The notes beneath the pieces were generated by a model that saw nothing but the letters and a program-made list of their open reading frames with translations, ran no database searches and had not been told where the DNA came from. Shown here one piece after another: positions 12,641 through 25,209 of a stretch of 64,000 nucleotides of DNA. The stretch spans positions 10,320,363 to 10,384,362 of the forward strand of contig NC_052135.2 in the NCBI RefSeq assembly GCF_016086655.4, read 5' to 3'. Each line of letters starts with the position of its first letter. Within the stretch, counting starts at the first letter, position 1. This stretch comes from Lepeophtheirus salmonis. Lineage: Eukaryota > Arthropoda > Copepoda > Siphonostomatoida > Caligidae. Made by a program: the position numbers and the translations under genes.

Positions 12641-13855
12641 AAACCGCCTGACGAGAGTGATGAGGGTATGCGAGTGAAGAAGGTCAATGAAGGAAAGGCA
12701 AAAACTTTAAATGACGACAAACAGTTGATTGAAAAGCAGGGTGTATATTATGATAAGAATAATCAAGAGTAATATTCTAATAGAATAAAAAGAGTTATTC
12801 AAATTAGTCGAACAATTCGTACGGATCCTCTCTGGGGGATAATTTATTTAGTTTGGAAAGATTCGGAAAATAACGGCTTAAAAGGATTCCATCCTGAACT
12901 TAAAAAAATATTAGAGCAACTATCACTTAGTGAAGATGACTTACAAAGAGTCAATGACTGTAAAAGTAGAGCGGAGTATTTAGTATCCTCAACAGATTTT
13001 CAGACTTAGTAGCTAAACTAGAAATAGACGATGTGGTCTTCCTTAATATTAGAGGAATGGAAAATCTAAGGAAACCCCAAAACCCGATAGAAGTTATTGT
13101 TCAAATGGTTCAGAGGTTGATTCGCCTGGACTTAGAGAGATTTTGGTTGAATTTGCGAAATAATTGGGGATATATGGAGGATATGCTACACAATGACGAT
13201 ATTGAATGTTCAAAAGTTTTTACTAAAATAATGTCCGGTAAACTGAAAATAAAGCTGAAGCCCAAAAAAAAGATTACCAATCTTTCTACCCGTTGGAGGA
13301 CAAAAAAGTCGAATTAATATCTGATATCCAGCTAGTGCAATGCTTTAGGTGTCTTAAGCCAGGGCATACCAAATCAAATGGCCAGTAAGTAGTAAAACTA
13401 CTTATACAGATTTTGAAAAATATTTAAGGACTGAATTGGGTCTACCGCTGAGAATTGGAGGAGTGGAAGAGAGACTGATGAGAGAGAGAGAGAGAGACGT
13501 CAATAAGAACTAGAGGAAGAGAGCTGCAATTTAGATGATCAACAAAACATGGATAATCTTATTTTGAGTCAAAACAAAATTGCAAAAGAAGACGATCAAG
13601 TTATAGTTATAATCGAAGACCCCAAAAGTAAGACGAATGAGAACAAATTACAACTAAATGAACTTCCTTTGAGAGGGGATTGGATACAAGTATTGAGGAG
13701 AATGCCAATGGAAAATAAGAATAAGAAAAAAAACCCAATCAAAAAAAAAAATTAAGTAAAAAATCGTTGGAGAGCCCAAAAAAGGAATCTAAGAAAAGAA
13801 GACGGGAAATCATTCAACAGCACCTTGAAGAGGAACCTCCTCACAAGGAATAATT
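12640..13855 (+). pseudogene. LINE ORF1 (gag-like, zinc knuckle)
   Basis: The reading frame runs from about 12640, shifts near 13005 into a frame open at 13033-13317, and shifts again before a CCHC-type zinc knuckle, CFRCLKPGHTKSNG, at 13341-13382. The first Cys, second Cys and His are present with C-X2-C-X4-H spacing, but the fourth ligand is Gly (GGC) where a Cys codon (TGC) is expected, a single-base loss. ORF1 proteins of I, Jockey and related LINEs coat the RNA through such knuckles. Downstream is a Lys-rich tail (13549-13755 and onward to PKKESKKRRRE near 13780). A GA microsatellite at 13480-13498 interrupts the linker. It is non-functional because of several shifts and stops. Confidence 0.75.
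13480..13498 (+). repeat. GA dinucleotide microsatellite
   Basis: An uninterrupted AG/GA run lies within the decayed ORF1 linker and probably arose by slippage after the element died. Confidence 0.9.
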
Positions 13856-13983
13856 GAATTTAATGAGTTTAAAATCTGTATCTACAAATTTTATTTCGGT
13901 ATCAAAAGTCTTGAACAGTAAACAAGAGTTAAAGTTTGCTAGTAATTTAGTATATTTTAATATAAAATCACATCTGTTAACTG

Positions 13984-14760
13984 TGTGCAAATAAATCTAG
14001 AGAAAATAAGTTTGGCAGGATTTGAACTGTTTAAGCTATTAAATGAAGAAAACACTAAAATTGCATTGATAACAGAACCTCGTATCAAAATGATAATTTC
14101 CAACAAATTAATGATGGTTATAATATATTTACTCCTAGTTGTCCAACAGGCACTGCAGCAAGGGTGAGCATAATGAGTTCGAAAGATCAGGATGCTATAG
14201 AGCTTTGGAATATGGAAGTCAAGATATGATAGCAATTACCATGATAATTCAACAAAAGCAAGTAATAATGGTATCCTATTATGCAGACATAAAACTTACG
14301 TGCAGCTTCCCCATGCAAGAAAAACTTTTAACTAAATGTAAGGACCCGTAATAATAGGTATGGACAACAATGCTCGCAGTTCTTTATGGAGCTCACAAAC
14401 GATCATTAGAAGAGGTGAGCAAATAGAAGAAAAATGTGCCTCATTACAAATAAATGTTTGTAATGAAGTATGAGAAGTATCTAATAACCCAACTATGTAT
14501 GTCGGACCATAAATATGTTATGTTCCGAATGAAATTAGAGATGGAGCCGGTCCTAAAAAGAAACCTCTGGAGTGTAAAATGGTCCGAATTTTCGAAGAAA
14601 CTACAACCTCTAAGAACAAAAACCCTTACAGGTTTTGAGAACGAAATTTTTTCAAAAGAAATAGAAAAACTTGCATCTGAATTCATCAAATCTATTTAAA
14701 TAACGCAATGGAGATTATTTTTAATATGGAACCTTTACACCTTAGCATTAAAAGACATGC
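13984..14760 (+). pseudogene. LINE ORF2, APE endonuclease domain
   Basis: This is an apurinic/apyrimidinic-type endonuclease, which nicks target DNA to prime reverse transcription. In order I see QINLEKISLAGFELFKLL (13986 on), the metal-binding Glu in LITEPRI (Glu-Pro at 14075-14080), GMDNNARSSLW (about 14356-14388, the D-x-N-A box), RRGEQIEE, and the catalytic SDH at 14502-14510 followed by KYVMF. All three hallmark boxes are present in the right order. Frames shift between them, at about 14160, between the SDH frame and the preceding box, and again after 14700. The family normally continues into a reverse transcriptase within about 250 residues, and none follows here. Confidence 0.9.
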
Positions 14761-15636
14761 GATGACAACCAGATTAAGAATTATGGATGATGTTCCAATC
14801 ACATAGATTGCACAGTCAAGATCTGTGATTATTGTATTTTGATATCAAATATACCTCAACTTCTGGGGCATATGCTATACGCACAGGTTGCTCCATTAAA
14901 TTGGAGTTTCCGTGACCTTGAGACAGCTTTGTCGTCGCAAATGCTCCAGGGGTAAGAATAGAAAAAAAAAACACCAACCAATGCAGGTTACTCCCGCTAG
15001 TAGGTAATAATGCTTAAATGTATCAATAATGTATCAATTCTTAATTTCGTTCTTACAATCTTAAATGCTACATGCTATTCAAAAACATATAAAATATATT
15101 TAATGAAAATAAGTAAGTAAATATATATAAATTTTTATTTACTTATAGTTTAATTAAGAAAATGTAAAAGCCTTTCAAGTCAAATCTATAGCTCACATAA
15201 ATAAAAATTGGGTAGGTATATAGTTACAAAATATATACAGCTGTGTACATTTATTACTGATAGTAAAAAGGGTGTTTCCCTGAGTAAAAACATGTTTGAT
15301 GGATATACATAGTATATTTTAGATATATAGAATAGATAGTAGGTACAAGTATTCTAAATTAATGTCATTTACATATATTTTGCTTTTGAAGCTATTTACC
15401 TTGCCAACATAAAAAGAGGAGGTTGATTATACTGCAACGTTGTCACGATATCACTATTTCTTTACAGATCCCAATACCAAAATTGGGATTGATATGTGAT
15501 ATCTGTTTTCCCATATTAGTCAGATGGAGTTGATTCATTAGCTAAAAGTAGATATTTTAGTAATGCAATTAATCTATTTAATCTAAGAAATTGAGGTCAA
15601 TATCTAAATATGTCTGTCTATATGTATATCTTTCTG

Positions 15637-16085
15637 AATGTATGTAGTGTGCACAATCATTTTTGACCTAGGAAATATATTACTAAAACCTTGAAGGTGT
15701 TTTGAATGTAACATCGAGTGAGTATACAGGTTATACTATATATAGTACATGCTTCCTAACGTATAACATAAAGATATTTTTTTATCTAAGAAATTAAAAT
15801 GTCATATTGAAAGAAATCAAAGGCATTTTGCAAGTAACAACGTGTATACAGGGTGCACTTTACATATCTTTCACATATTTGTAATCCAAGAAATAAGAAT
15901 GTAGTCATATTAATAAAATCTCGCAGGTGATTTGCATGCATTATTGAGTGTGTATACACGATGCATTGCACATATAGTGATCCCTCATGTATATCAGATA
16001 GATACTTTTGATTTGAAAAATAAACATGTAGTGATACCTATTAATAAAGTATCGTAGGCAGTTTGTATGTAGCCTCTAGCGACTT
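15637..16085 (+). repeat. Tandem monomer array, about four units
   Basis: Units begin near 15637, 15718, 15840 and 15947 with a TGTATACAGGGTGCACTTTA-like start. They continue with a TTTTTGATTTAAGAAATAA-like stretch, GTAGT.ATATTAATAAA and a TCGCAGGTG.TTTGCATG-like end. Intervals are about 80-122 bases, so the units differ in length and have diverged. One related monomer precedes A1 and two precede A4. Confidence 0.75.
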
Positions 16086-16532
16086 GCATCATAATAATAA
16101 AAAAAAAAGTTAGTAAACATGTTTGTGTCACCAAAGAGGGGATTTAAGTAAAGAAAAAACAAAGTATAGTAATTAGAAAAAGAAAAACGGTTGATGTGGG
16201 TACTCTTTCTTCTTCATTATTTAATAACAGTGAGTGTTTGTTAACATCTCCGTCTAAAAACAAAAATTCTAGGGTATCTTTGCTGTAAATTGATTTAAAA
16301 ATGCAACATAAAATATATATAATATATGAATTTAAATATCATTATAACATTTTCCTTGCATTAATGATATTTCAAATGTAGAAGGATTTCCTCTACATAG
16401 CAGTAATTCCTTTCCCCCAAATAATAATAAAACAGGCAGCTGATAATAAAAAAATGTCTTAATTAAGGTGTACCGTATGTCTCCCTCTCACTTTCTCCTC
16501 GGACTCTTACAAAAAAAGCGTCTCAATATATC

Positions 16533-16616
16533 AGTATAGAGTTGTATAAGATCGGTATCTAAGACTGATTTAAATCTTGCAAGCATTAAGGTATAATTTA
16601 TACAACTCTACACTAT
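16533..16616. repeat. Small inverted-repeat insertion in A2
   Basis: TATAGAGTTGTATAA at the left is matched by the complement TTATACAACTCTACACTATA at the right, around a core of about 50 bases. It lies inside a block absent from the A1 copy of the surrounding repeat, which suggests it is part of a miniature inverted-repeat insertion. Confidence 0.6.
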
Positions 16617-17489
16617 AAAATATGAGATAAAGATTCATTTTTAACAACGAACGTGTATAGCTAAGGGTTAAACAGGTAGCACTCTTGAGACTAAATACTC
16701 TCTGGCTCATCAGTCATAACGTCATATTATTTTTTCCCAAGCTGTTATTATTATTTTTCATTCTTGAGGTGGGAACATCTATGTATTCAGTCACTACGTG
16801 TGAGTGTCCTCAAGAATAACGGTGAGTAACATTGAGGATTTCTTGGGTAGTTATCTTCTATATTTTTTAGGAAAAGTGTGTCTGTTGGATGATGCCTAAT
16901 AACTCCAGGCAATGACAGGAACTACTGCCAATACATATTGTCTCTCTCTATGAAGATTTCAGGAGAATATTTTCTCCCAAACACGTTGGCTAATGAGCTA
17001 CACAGTCCATCAGTATATTTTCGACTAAAAATATGGAACAAAAATGCTGTTAAGGCCAACTAACAATAAAAGAATACCAGTAATATTTTTTGGGAGTGGT
17101 GGAGGGTGTTTGTAGTCCAGAAATTTTATAATAAAGATTGTTTTCATCATAATCATTTTTAACATAATGGAGTATTAAATACGGGTATACTAGTAATTTA
17201 GTATAGTACTGTTATTTATGTATCAACAACCTGTACCACGGTACTCTATAGTACCAGTATACCAAACAACACTATTAATTGAAGTTTCAGTTTTTTTTAA
17301 AGTTCATATTATTAGTCACATTGATTTGCAATAATTCAGTATAAGTAAATTTGTGCATCCATGCATAAACAAAGTGCTCTTGTTTTGCTATCCATTTATA
17401 ATTTTTATTAACTTAGTTTATTGCTAATTACTAATAGTGCAAAGAAAAATAATAAAATATGAACAACTCAACTCTTTCAGGAGGGATGT

Positions 17490-18880
17490 ACACCTTAGGG
17501 TGAGAATATGAGCGTCCGGATGCAGTAAAGTATTCCACTAAACTAAATGATACCCTACCACAAACTTTCGAGGAGAATGCCCCAATAGACAAAACTTGGA
17601 CAAAAAAAAAGGCAATTGTTCTTTTGTTTGTCTTCAAATAAGGAAATTAAATGACTCTATCCCTTAATCCTATAACATTTTCGAATATTTTGTGGCTGAA
17701 ATCGCCACTGGATTGCCTTCCTATAGTATTTCATATCTCAGTGCCGAGATGGGACCAGGCAGAGCTATTATAGTTTTATCAAACTGGTTAGAACCTATTT
17801 TAAAATTCAGTAGCCTACCCTTGACATACCAACAGAAATTCAGTTAACAAGATTTTTTGGTGTATATTAATGATTTGAAAAATATTCTTGAATGAAATAG
17901 TTAAAAACCAAATTGAATTTCGCCATTAAGATGTTTTGCTAATGCTTCTGTTAAGGACATCCTTACATCTCTTTAAAAATATAAAGAAAAACTAAGATTC
18001 ATTGGTTTGTTGCGATCTGTAATTCTTCAAAAGATAGAGAAGACGGTAACTTTCTGCATGAAACATTTGGGGATTCAAAAAATAAATCCACCACTCCTAC
18101 CCCTTAGGAATAACATCATTAGATTAGAGTTTGACATAGGAAAACAATAGCGCTCCCACTAAATACTTCCAGTTCAGTCATATATTCTCTAGATGTGAAA
18201 ACAATAAAACATTTATTAAAGATTATTGAGATATCCTCAAAAATGCCAAAAAACACAAAAAGACACTAAATCATGGATTATTGTTAAAAGGAGGATCCGA
18301 ATATACTACAGAGAAAGGGAACGAAGAAAAATCGAACAAAGAGGCATAAAAAAATTAAGTCCCAAGGACACCGGCGACTCCGCGAATCCAGAAAAAGCTG
18401 GAGAAAATCATAAAGAGGAAACCAATGCTGAAAAAAATCATCAGGATTTAGGCAAAGTGGCTGAACTAGGTGTTGTGGAAACTCAAAATTCCTTCCAAAG
18501 TTTTGAAAGCTAAAACATAATAACAACGAGAAAATGGAGCTCTTCGTTCCGAAAAGAAATCATTAATGGAAACCAAAGTTTCTATAGATAAAAGACAAGA
18601 AGAGTCTCATCAGTTTTAAAAATCGAGAGAAAATTGTTCAAATTAAATGAGTGATCAAAATTGTGATAATGTTTTACCCAGTGATCTATCTCATCTTGGA
18701 AGTCTTGCTGAATTCAGAAGGGATAAAAATTATAAAAGAGATACATTTAGCTCCCTATCAAGTAGTAATGTCTTTTTAAAAGATGTGGGACACAATCACT
18801 ATGAAAGCCTAGATGTGCATAGTACTTTGGAAACCCCTCCCCCCAAACACCAAAGTATAAAAAAGATCCATTAGTCATGA
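17490..18880 (+). pseudogene. Possible ORF1 relic of an L1-like element
   Basis: Short forward-strand frames continue one another. They include FVAEIATGLPSYSISYL (17689 on), TRFFGVYINDLKNILE-like sequence near 17845, an INPPLLPLRNNIIRLEFDIG stretch near 18085, a charged Lys/Glu-rich frame at 18226-18510 and a frame at 18647-18871. The order, the charged coiled-coil-like composition and the position upstream of an L1-type reverse transcriptase at 19.3-20.9 kb suggest ORF1 and the start of ORF2 of the same element. I recognise no diagnostic motif, so this is inference. The reverse-strand frame at 17431-17637 looks signal-peptide-like, but I consider it a shadow. Confidence 0.35.
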
Positions 18881-19329
18881 AAGGAAAGGAATCGAATTGA
18901 AATGGTAGATAAATATTCATTAATGCATCTCATAAATTGTATTAAACAGCACAGTCATATAAAAATATAAAATCATCATCATATATAAAAACATAAGAGA
19001 AGAAAAATTCACAATGAGTTGTATTTTTTTCAGTTTCATTTTTTGAATTTCCCTTATTGCCATATTTAATTGATTAACTAATATATGAGTTCAATAATAC
19101 AAAATAAAAAGAAATAAACAGAGTAACGTCATATGAAAAGCGATAACTTGCGAAAAAATGTTAAAACGCTGTACCGTTGTATCTCCTCAGGCTAACCGTC
19201 ACGCTTCCTTACTTGGTTTAAACTTTATGTAGAGCTAATAAGAAGCAACATAAATGGGAAAAGGAATTTTAAAAACCTATAAGTATTTCCTCCATGAAAG
19301 AAAAATCAATAATCAGATGGATCAGTAAA

Positions 19330-20960
19330 CAATAACCCTAGACAGGTTTCTAGAACGGCTTCTGACTTCTATGAAAACCTCTACCAGTGTGGAGACTCCA
19401 AAAATCAAGCTATTTGTAAATTTTGTCGCAGCTGGTATCATAAGAACTCTTCAAAGTGGTGGAGCTATTTTCATGGGAAGGCTAAACTCGGACAAGTTGT
19501 GGATAAAATTTAATTTTATGGAATATTTGAACCTATAAACCGATTTGAAATTATAAAATATATCAATAATACATATAATAAAACCAAATAAATACCTGGA
19601 ATATCGGAGCTCCCTTTCTAGTTTTATCAAACATTTGTATCACCTCTTGACCCATTCCTTGAGGATACTTACAGAGAAATCTTTGTTTCAGAACTGATAT
19701 ATAAGTTTATGAGTACAGAAGCTCTAGTCATGATCCCTAAGAGAGGAAAAAATACACATGATATTAAAAACTTCAGTCAATCTAACTGCTGAATACATCT
19801 TACAAAATGGTGACGGGAATAATAAACAAAATGCTTCTGAGGATCCTCCAATATATTAATCCACAACAACGGAAAGGCTTAATGGGAAATAGATTTGCTA
19901 AAGGCAACCCTCGTACATATGGTCCATGAGATAAACCTGACAGGCAAAAGTTTTGTGGTTTGTCTGATAGATTTTGATAAATCCTTTGGCAGGTCTCCAA
20001 CCGATTCATTCTTTGGCAATTTTTTCGAGGTATCTTTTGCAAAAAAGTTTGTAATAATGATAGCCACTATTCTCAGGAGTGTTACTGGTATAGTAAAAGT
20101 AGGGGTACATATGTCCAGTTTCCTTAGCGAAAGGGGGCGTCGGCCATTAGATGTCTTCCCCGAGAAATAATGGGAACTAGAAAAATTAAGGGTTTTCATT
20201 ATGTTGATAAAGTTTTTAAATCAGTCTGGTGTAAAAATGATATCACAACTTTCATGGAAGGCTCTGCAGAGACCATAACAACCTGAATCAAAGAAGTCTT
20301 TCTCATTCTTGAGATGTTTAATAAGAACTCTTGACTCAAAGTTAATCTTAAAAAACAGTATTCCTCACGTCGGACAAGTTAACACTTGAGGCAAAATTTA
20401 GACCTGTACACTTCTCCACTTTATTTTTGCTCATGTGAGTCAACATTCAAACATCCCAAACTAAGGGAGGTAAAAATGATTATTAATTCATTTTTGTCAA
20501 AACTGGAAAACTTAATAAACTTATATTCGTCACTTCACTTGAATTTTTTGAATAAAATTAAGGTCTGGAACTCCATAATGATCCAAAAAATAATTCATCT
20601 TATGAGGTACACTCCTTTCATAGAGGAGTAATGCAAAAAAAAATGAAGAAGCTTTTTATGCAATAAAAAGAAAAATAACCTCTCAGAGTCTCCCATTAGA
20701 GACTAGGGACTAGGTTGCCTAAATGCCAAAGTAAGCTAGAAATCATTGAATCTATCTTGGCTGGTTCATAGTCAAAGTCCTCTTGACAACTTCGCTCTTA
20801 ACAATCCAAAACGTATTTTTTATAACTTCTTCACAAACTCGCATCAGAAGTTATTTCGTTACCGATTAGTGGCAAGCTTTCTCTTTACGAATATCAAACA
20901 CTCCCAGATAAACAGTTCTGTAATACTGGAATGGATTGGGAAGGAAATGCGTGCACACTG
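19330..20960 (+). pseudogene. L1-like reverse transcriptase relic (copy E)
   Basis: This is the reverse transcriptase of a non-LTR retrotransposon, heavily frameshifted. The linker before the catalytic domain shows FYENLYQC (about 19366) and SKWWSYFHG. Next come PGISELPF-FYQTF, the opening box ALVMIPKRGKNTHDIKNF, SYKMVTGIINKML, INPQQRKGLMGNRFA, then HEINLTGKSFVVCLIDFDKS (the F-x-D-x-x-K-A-F-type box, about 19927-19985). The YADD catalytic box should fall near 20195-20260. Only YVDKVFKS and then NDITTFMEGS are visible, so the double aspartate is lost. A GLKVNLKK-type box lies near 20335. The frame at 20386-20628 carries the decayed thumb region. The style matches L1/Tx1-type elements, and it differs from copies A-C. 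Confidence 0.8.
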
Positions 20961-21107
20961 TTAAACTGTCTAACTTGATTCATAAATCTTTTGAATTATT
21001 TTATTACTCTTTGTGAAATATGGGATTTTTGTAAGAGTACAAGAACAAGGCAGGAGCGAAAAATATGTTATTACTTACATAATACCCTTGTTAATATCAG
21101 CAGCTTG

Positions 21108-21225
21108 TTATATGATTTGGGGGGAGAAAATGAATTACTGTCATAAACTAGAGAACATTTTACATATTAAATTAGCATTAGTGCGGGGAAATAGTCTAAT
21201 TATATTTAAATGCATATACATAATA
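21108..21225 (+). repeat. Dispersed repeat D1, first copy
   Basis: It shares an ordered set of blocks with 43302-43408: TATGATTTGGG, GAAAATGAATTACTG, ATAAA, TTAGCA.TAGTGC and TAATTATATTTAAATGCAT. The function is unknown. The second copy abuts family A copy A3. Confidence 0.75.
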
Positions 21226-21559
21226 AATGTATTTATAATGGATATGCATTTTTATTAATAAATTTACGACAAATATAGGCAAGAATATCCCCCTTCTCCT
21301 CCACTAAAATTACTATAACAACCATGAACACGTGTTTTTGTTCTATTTTCAATGTAAGATCACAAAATTTGAAAATTTCGTGATCATTAACCATTCCTTC
21401 AAGTAATAGTTATATAAGTTATTTTAAGTTAATAAAGTGCAGTTTTAAGGTCATATAAAAAGGTGAAACGTCCCAAAAAAGATCAACCTCTTCTAAAAAA
21501 AAATTTAACGTGTGTACTAGTGTGTCGATATTTTAGGTTTATTTGTTAATTCGATTTTT

Positions 21560-22110
21560 TGTTTATTTTATGGGAACAGTTACGTTTGTAAATTTTCAGT
21601 CTTGAAAAGGCGTTTTTTGACCTCTATGCCCATCAACATACCCTTTTTTTTACAGCATTTTCTATTTGTAAAGGGATTCAAAATTTCAATTTTAAAGTAT
21701 ATTGTTTGAATTCAAAAGTTTCATTAAACTTCATTTTCCCATGTGATTCATAAGAATACAATCCTTATTTTTCATTTTGAAGAAAACCAAATTGTACCCC
21801 AAATAGCTTCTTTGGATACTGAAACATGAGAAACACTTTACTGACCTCCAAATTGAATGAAATAAGTATAAGTCTTCAATTTTATAGTAATTGGTTAAAT
21901 CAATATAAATTTCTATTATGTAGAGTTTCAAAATAAAATGTACACATCGTCGGACAACGAATAATAAGGGAAACTGTGTATGAAGTAGAAGAAGAAATAA
22001 TCAATTAATATAGTAAAGAAATAATTCATATAGCAGAGAAATAATTCAATATTGCTGAATGTTATTTAAGTTCCATGAAAATACCAAAACGAGTATTTTT
22101 AATATTCATA
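21560..22110 (+). repeat. Dispersed repeat D2, first copy
   Basis: It is homologous along about 500 bases to 62955-63430, in the same orientation. Landmarks shared by both are TATTTGTAA followed by GGATTCA, TTTTTCATTTTGAAG, AAACACT.TACTGACCTCCA followed by AATTGAAT, and AATTGCTGAA. The copies are diverged with small gaps. I see no coding frame or terminal inverted repeat. Confidence 0.8.
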
Positions 22111-22119
22111 ATGTACATT

Positions 22120-25100
22120 TTGGATATTTTTTTTATTGATGTAGCTATTTGTATGTATATTCATTTCCCAGAGGACATCTAGATTAATGAATAAAATTGT
22201 ACAATGTACATAGATATGCAGTTAAAACTCCCATTTCATAATAGTACAATAAAACGAATTCTGACTGATTTAACCTGTATTTTTCTTTTAAAAGAAAACA
22301 TATTTATTATTGGAAATAAATTGCTCAATGTGTACAATTTCATAAAACATAACACTTCAGAAATGATTAATTATTTCCAGTGGATTTGTATTCATCTATG
22401 ATATTCCAGGAAAAAATAATAATAGTATCAAACAGCAGTTGTCATTCCTTTATTTCAACTTTGTATGACAATCACTAACAAGGACATTTGAAATTTTATT
22501 AGATAATACTTTCATTACTTTGTCTAAGAAATCATTTAATAATTTTCTGAACTTCTTTTAGTTAGATATGATCAATCTTCTGACCATATCAAAATCTTCA
22601 AATCCAAAAACATTTTCTCTTGGTGATCTTTCGGTTAGATTGAGAAAGCAATTACTTTTACAATTGGGTTTGAATTCATTACAAGGCTGGCTAACTGAAA
22701 AAAATCTAGTATATCTTTAGGATATATTGTTTTCAAATCAATTTTAAGTTCCTTCATTATAAGTACTAATTTATTGAATCAAGCTTTTGTGGAAGTTGTT
22801 AATCGAAGGAAGGTTTAAAATATATTGAAGTCTAATAATACATGTCACTATTAGATAAATTTAGACAGAATTGACTCCCTCCAATGACAATTTAAGCAAA
22901 ACTGGTAATACTGGGTATCGCCTATTTTTTTAAATAACATGAAACGGAGGAGTTTTGTTCGGCTAGAATGTATTAAATATGCAAAATATACAATGTATTT
23001 ATTTTCAAATATAGAAGATGAAAACATTTTCCTTTTGAAAAACTTTTTCGGGCAACTCTTATCTCATCATAAATGTACATATTGTATATTTGTAAAGTTT
23101 TTGCAATATTTTTATACAATAGTAAAATAGAAGTTTCAAAATACAAACAGGTTCATAAGCTTTAGCTTTTATGTTTCAATGTTCATTTACATATACTCAT
23201 AATGGTCGCTTTGCTTATGCGTAAAATCAAACAAATACAATACATTATATATTTGTACTATCTAACTGTAAAATAACTTTATATGTACATTATCTATTAT
23301 TCATATCTTAAAACTTTCATTGATATCAAATATTTACTTGCTTTAAAAAATATTAAATACATTCCAAAAAAATATAAAATATAATAATATGACTGTTAAG
23401 AATGAGGTCTATAACGATTGGTGAAATAACACTGTTGACAGTCAGGAAAAATTCCTAAAGATTCATGATTTTTAGGTATATATTCTGAGATGAATACAAA
23501 GATTCTAGATCATTTTTCCGAACGGCCTTTTTGCTAAATAAGTAATATATCAATTTGATATGGATTCGTACAGGGTCGTGCAGTACAATTGAAAAAAGAA
23601 AAAAAAAACCTTTGATCTCTTCCATATCTTAAACAAATGCATTGTGATGTTTTCTTGTTTTTGGTTTTTTAATAGAGTAGATGTTATAATATATTAATTT
23701 TCTATCTGATCTCTATGGGCCACTACCTCATTTCTCCCACGAAATAAGGGTTTTACTTCATAAGCTATCCCAGAGTTTTCAATATTAGTTTATAGTCCAA
23801 CTATGCTTTGAGCATTAGTTAGATCTTTTAGATGTACACAAGTTTGAGTAAAAAAAAAGCTTTCAGATACAAATTAGTGACGTCTTCCATTTTAACAAAT
23901 ATATATCCGATCCAAGTAGAGGATTGATTATGCTACGGTGTTGGATATCACTTTTCATATATTTTACACTTGTTCAACGATAGTAACACTTATAAGAATG
24001 GTGGAAGCTCTTGTCCTAGAACAATACAAGGTAGCTCTTAAGCCTTCAGAGTGTCAAGTATCAACTTCACCTCTATTCAAAGACGAATCTAAAAAAATAT
24101 ATATTTTTCGGGGGTCCAAAGAATTATTTACGGGATAAAAATTAAAAATCAAACCTATTCCAGATAGGCTCAAAAGTCTGGTCTCGAGAAAAATAGAATC
24201 ATTGGACGGCTTCTCAAATAATGGAAAGATGTTGCAAAGTTTGTAAAAAAAAAAAAGGACTTAATAAACCTTCTGATCCATAAAAAGATGAAAAACGTGA
24301 TGTTAGTCCCCTCATTATCTACGCCCTTTAATGCATGAATGTCGTGTGCTTTCCTTGGTTTTTATAATTTATTCCAAGCTAAATGTATGTTTACACGGCC
24401 CAATATTGAATTATATTGATTTGCTTTATTGATAGAAAATTTAAATTCCTAAATATTTTTAAAGTAAGAAGTTGAATAAAGAACAGAAAAAAACAAATAT
24501 AATTTGGCCTAGCTTTCCATTTTCCTCTTGTAGGATTTTTTTAAGGAATGAATGCGGTAAAAAAATTTCAAAATTGTATTAAGCTGTCTGGTACAATTTG
24601 AAAACGTTTGGTATGCCTGATATTTTCTCCTATTTCTTCTCTTACATCTCAATATTTGTATTTAAATGAATTCATTAATTACATCAAATGCATGAACTAG
24701 GAGAGAAGGAATTAAATATAAATCATTTGGATGCATTGGAATTATTGTGAAACTTTTCTAGTCTTGATGGAAAAAATTTCAAATAGTTGAACATTTTGAC
24801 GATACTCCTACATCTTGAAATCATCCCTCAATAATTATGAAAAAGGGCTTATCATTGAAAAAGAAACCAAAGTCCGTATGAAAAGTTAAAAATAAAAATA
24901 TTAACTTCTGTCTCTATTCTGATAAAGGAAATATTTTGAAATAAGCAAACTTTCTATTTTTGTTTCTTTTTTTAAGATAACGAAAAATTTTCTTAATATA
25001 TATATGTGTAATGCTGTGACGAATATTTATGTCATATAGATGGGAAGTTTCGAGAAAAAAAGCACATACACTTTTTAACTGGTCTAGTTTATCAAATATT

Positions 25101-25205
25101 GATGAAAATGTACACTGGCAAGAAAAAGTTATGAAAAAAACGGAATTTCATTTATTTTTCTAACTACTTATTACTTTATCAACAGGTAACACAGTAACTA
25201 GGCTA
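22120..25205. other. AT-rich spacer without recognisable genes
   Basis: Open frames at 22204-22398, 22939-23127 and 23938-24135 show no domain that I recognise. A patch at 23990-24240 is less AT-rich and could be old element sequence. No tandem repeats or RNA genes were seen. Confidence 0.45.
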
Positions 25206-25209
25206 TTAA

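Larger units (their letters stand above)
12640..14950 (+). mobile_element. Non-LTR retrotransposon relic, 5' half (copy D)
   Basis: The order is gag-like ORF1 with a zinc knuckle, then the APE-type endonuclease part of ORF2, all on the forward strand. This is the 5' half of a LINE. The reverse transcriptase that should follow is absent: similarity fades soon after 14700, and an A-run lies at about 14969. LINE relics are usually 5'-truncated, so keeping the 5' half and losing the 3' half is unusual and implies an internal or 3' deletion after insertion. Whether it is the same family as the reverse-transcriptase copies at 25.3, 30.4 and 46.9 kb cannot be decided, because they do not overlap in content. 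Confidence 0.8.
15600..16930 (+). repeat. Dispersed repeat family A, copy A2
   Basis: This is the longest copy. It has a monomer array (15637-16085) followed by the shared body: GTAAAGAAAAAACAAAGTAT, a TGTAAATTGATTTAAAAATG segment, AATAAAACAGGCAGCTGAT, a TTTCATTCTTGAGG stretch and CTAATAACTCCAGGCAATG near 16900. Compared with A1 it carries an extra block around 16531-16700, which contains the small inverted repeat listed separately. No ORF1 follows, so this copy is not attached to a LINE coding region. Confidence 0.75.

Noticed and set aside
17431..17637. Reverse-strand frame with a signal-peptide-like N-terminus
   Set aside because: It is short, unrecognised, and lies opposite forward frames that probably belong to an L1-like ORF1.
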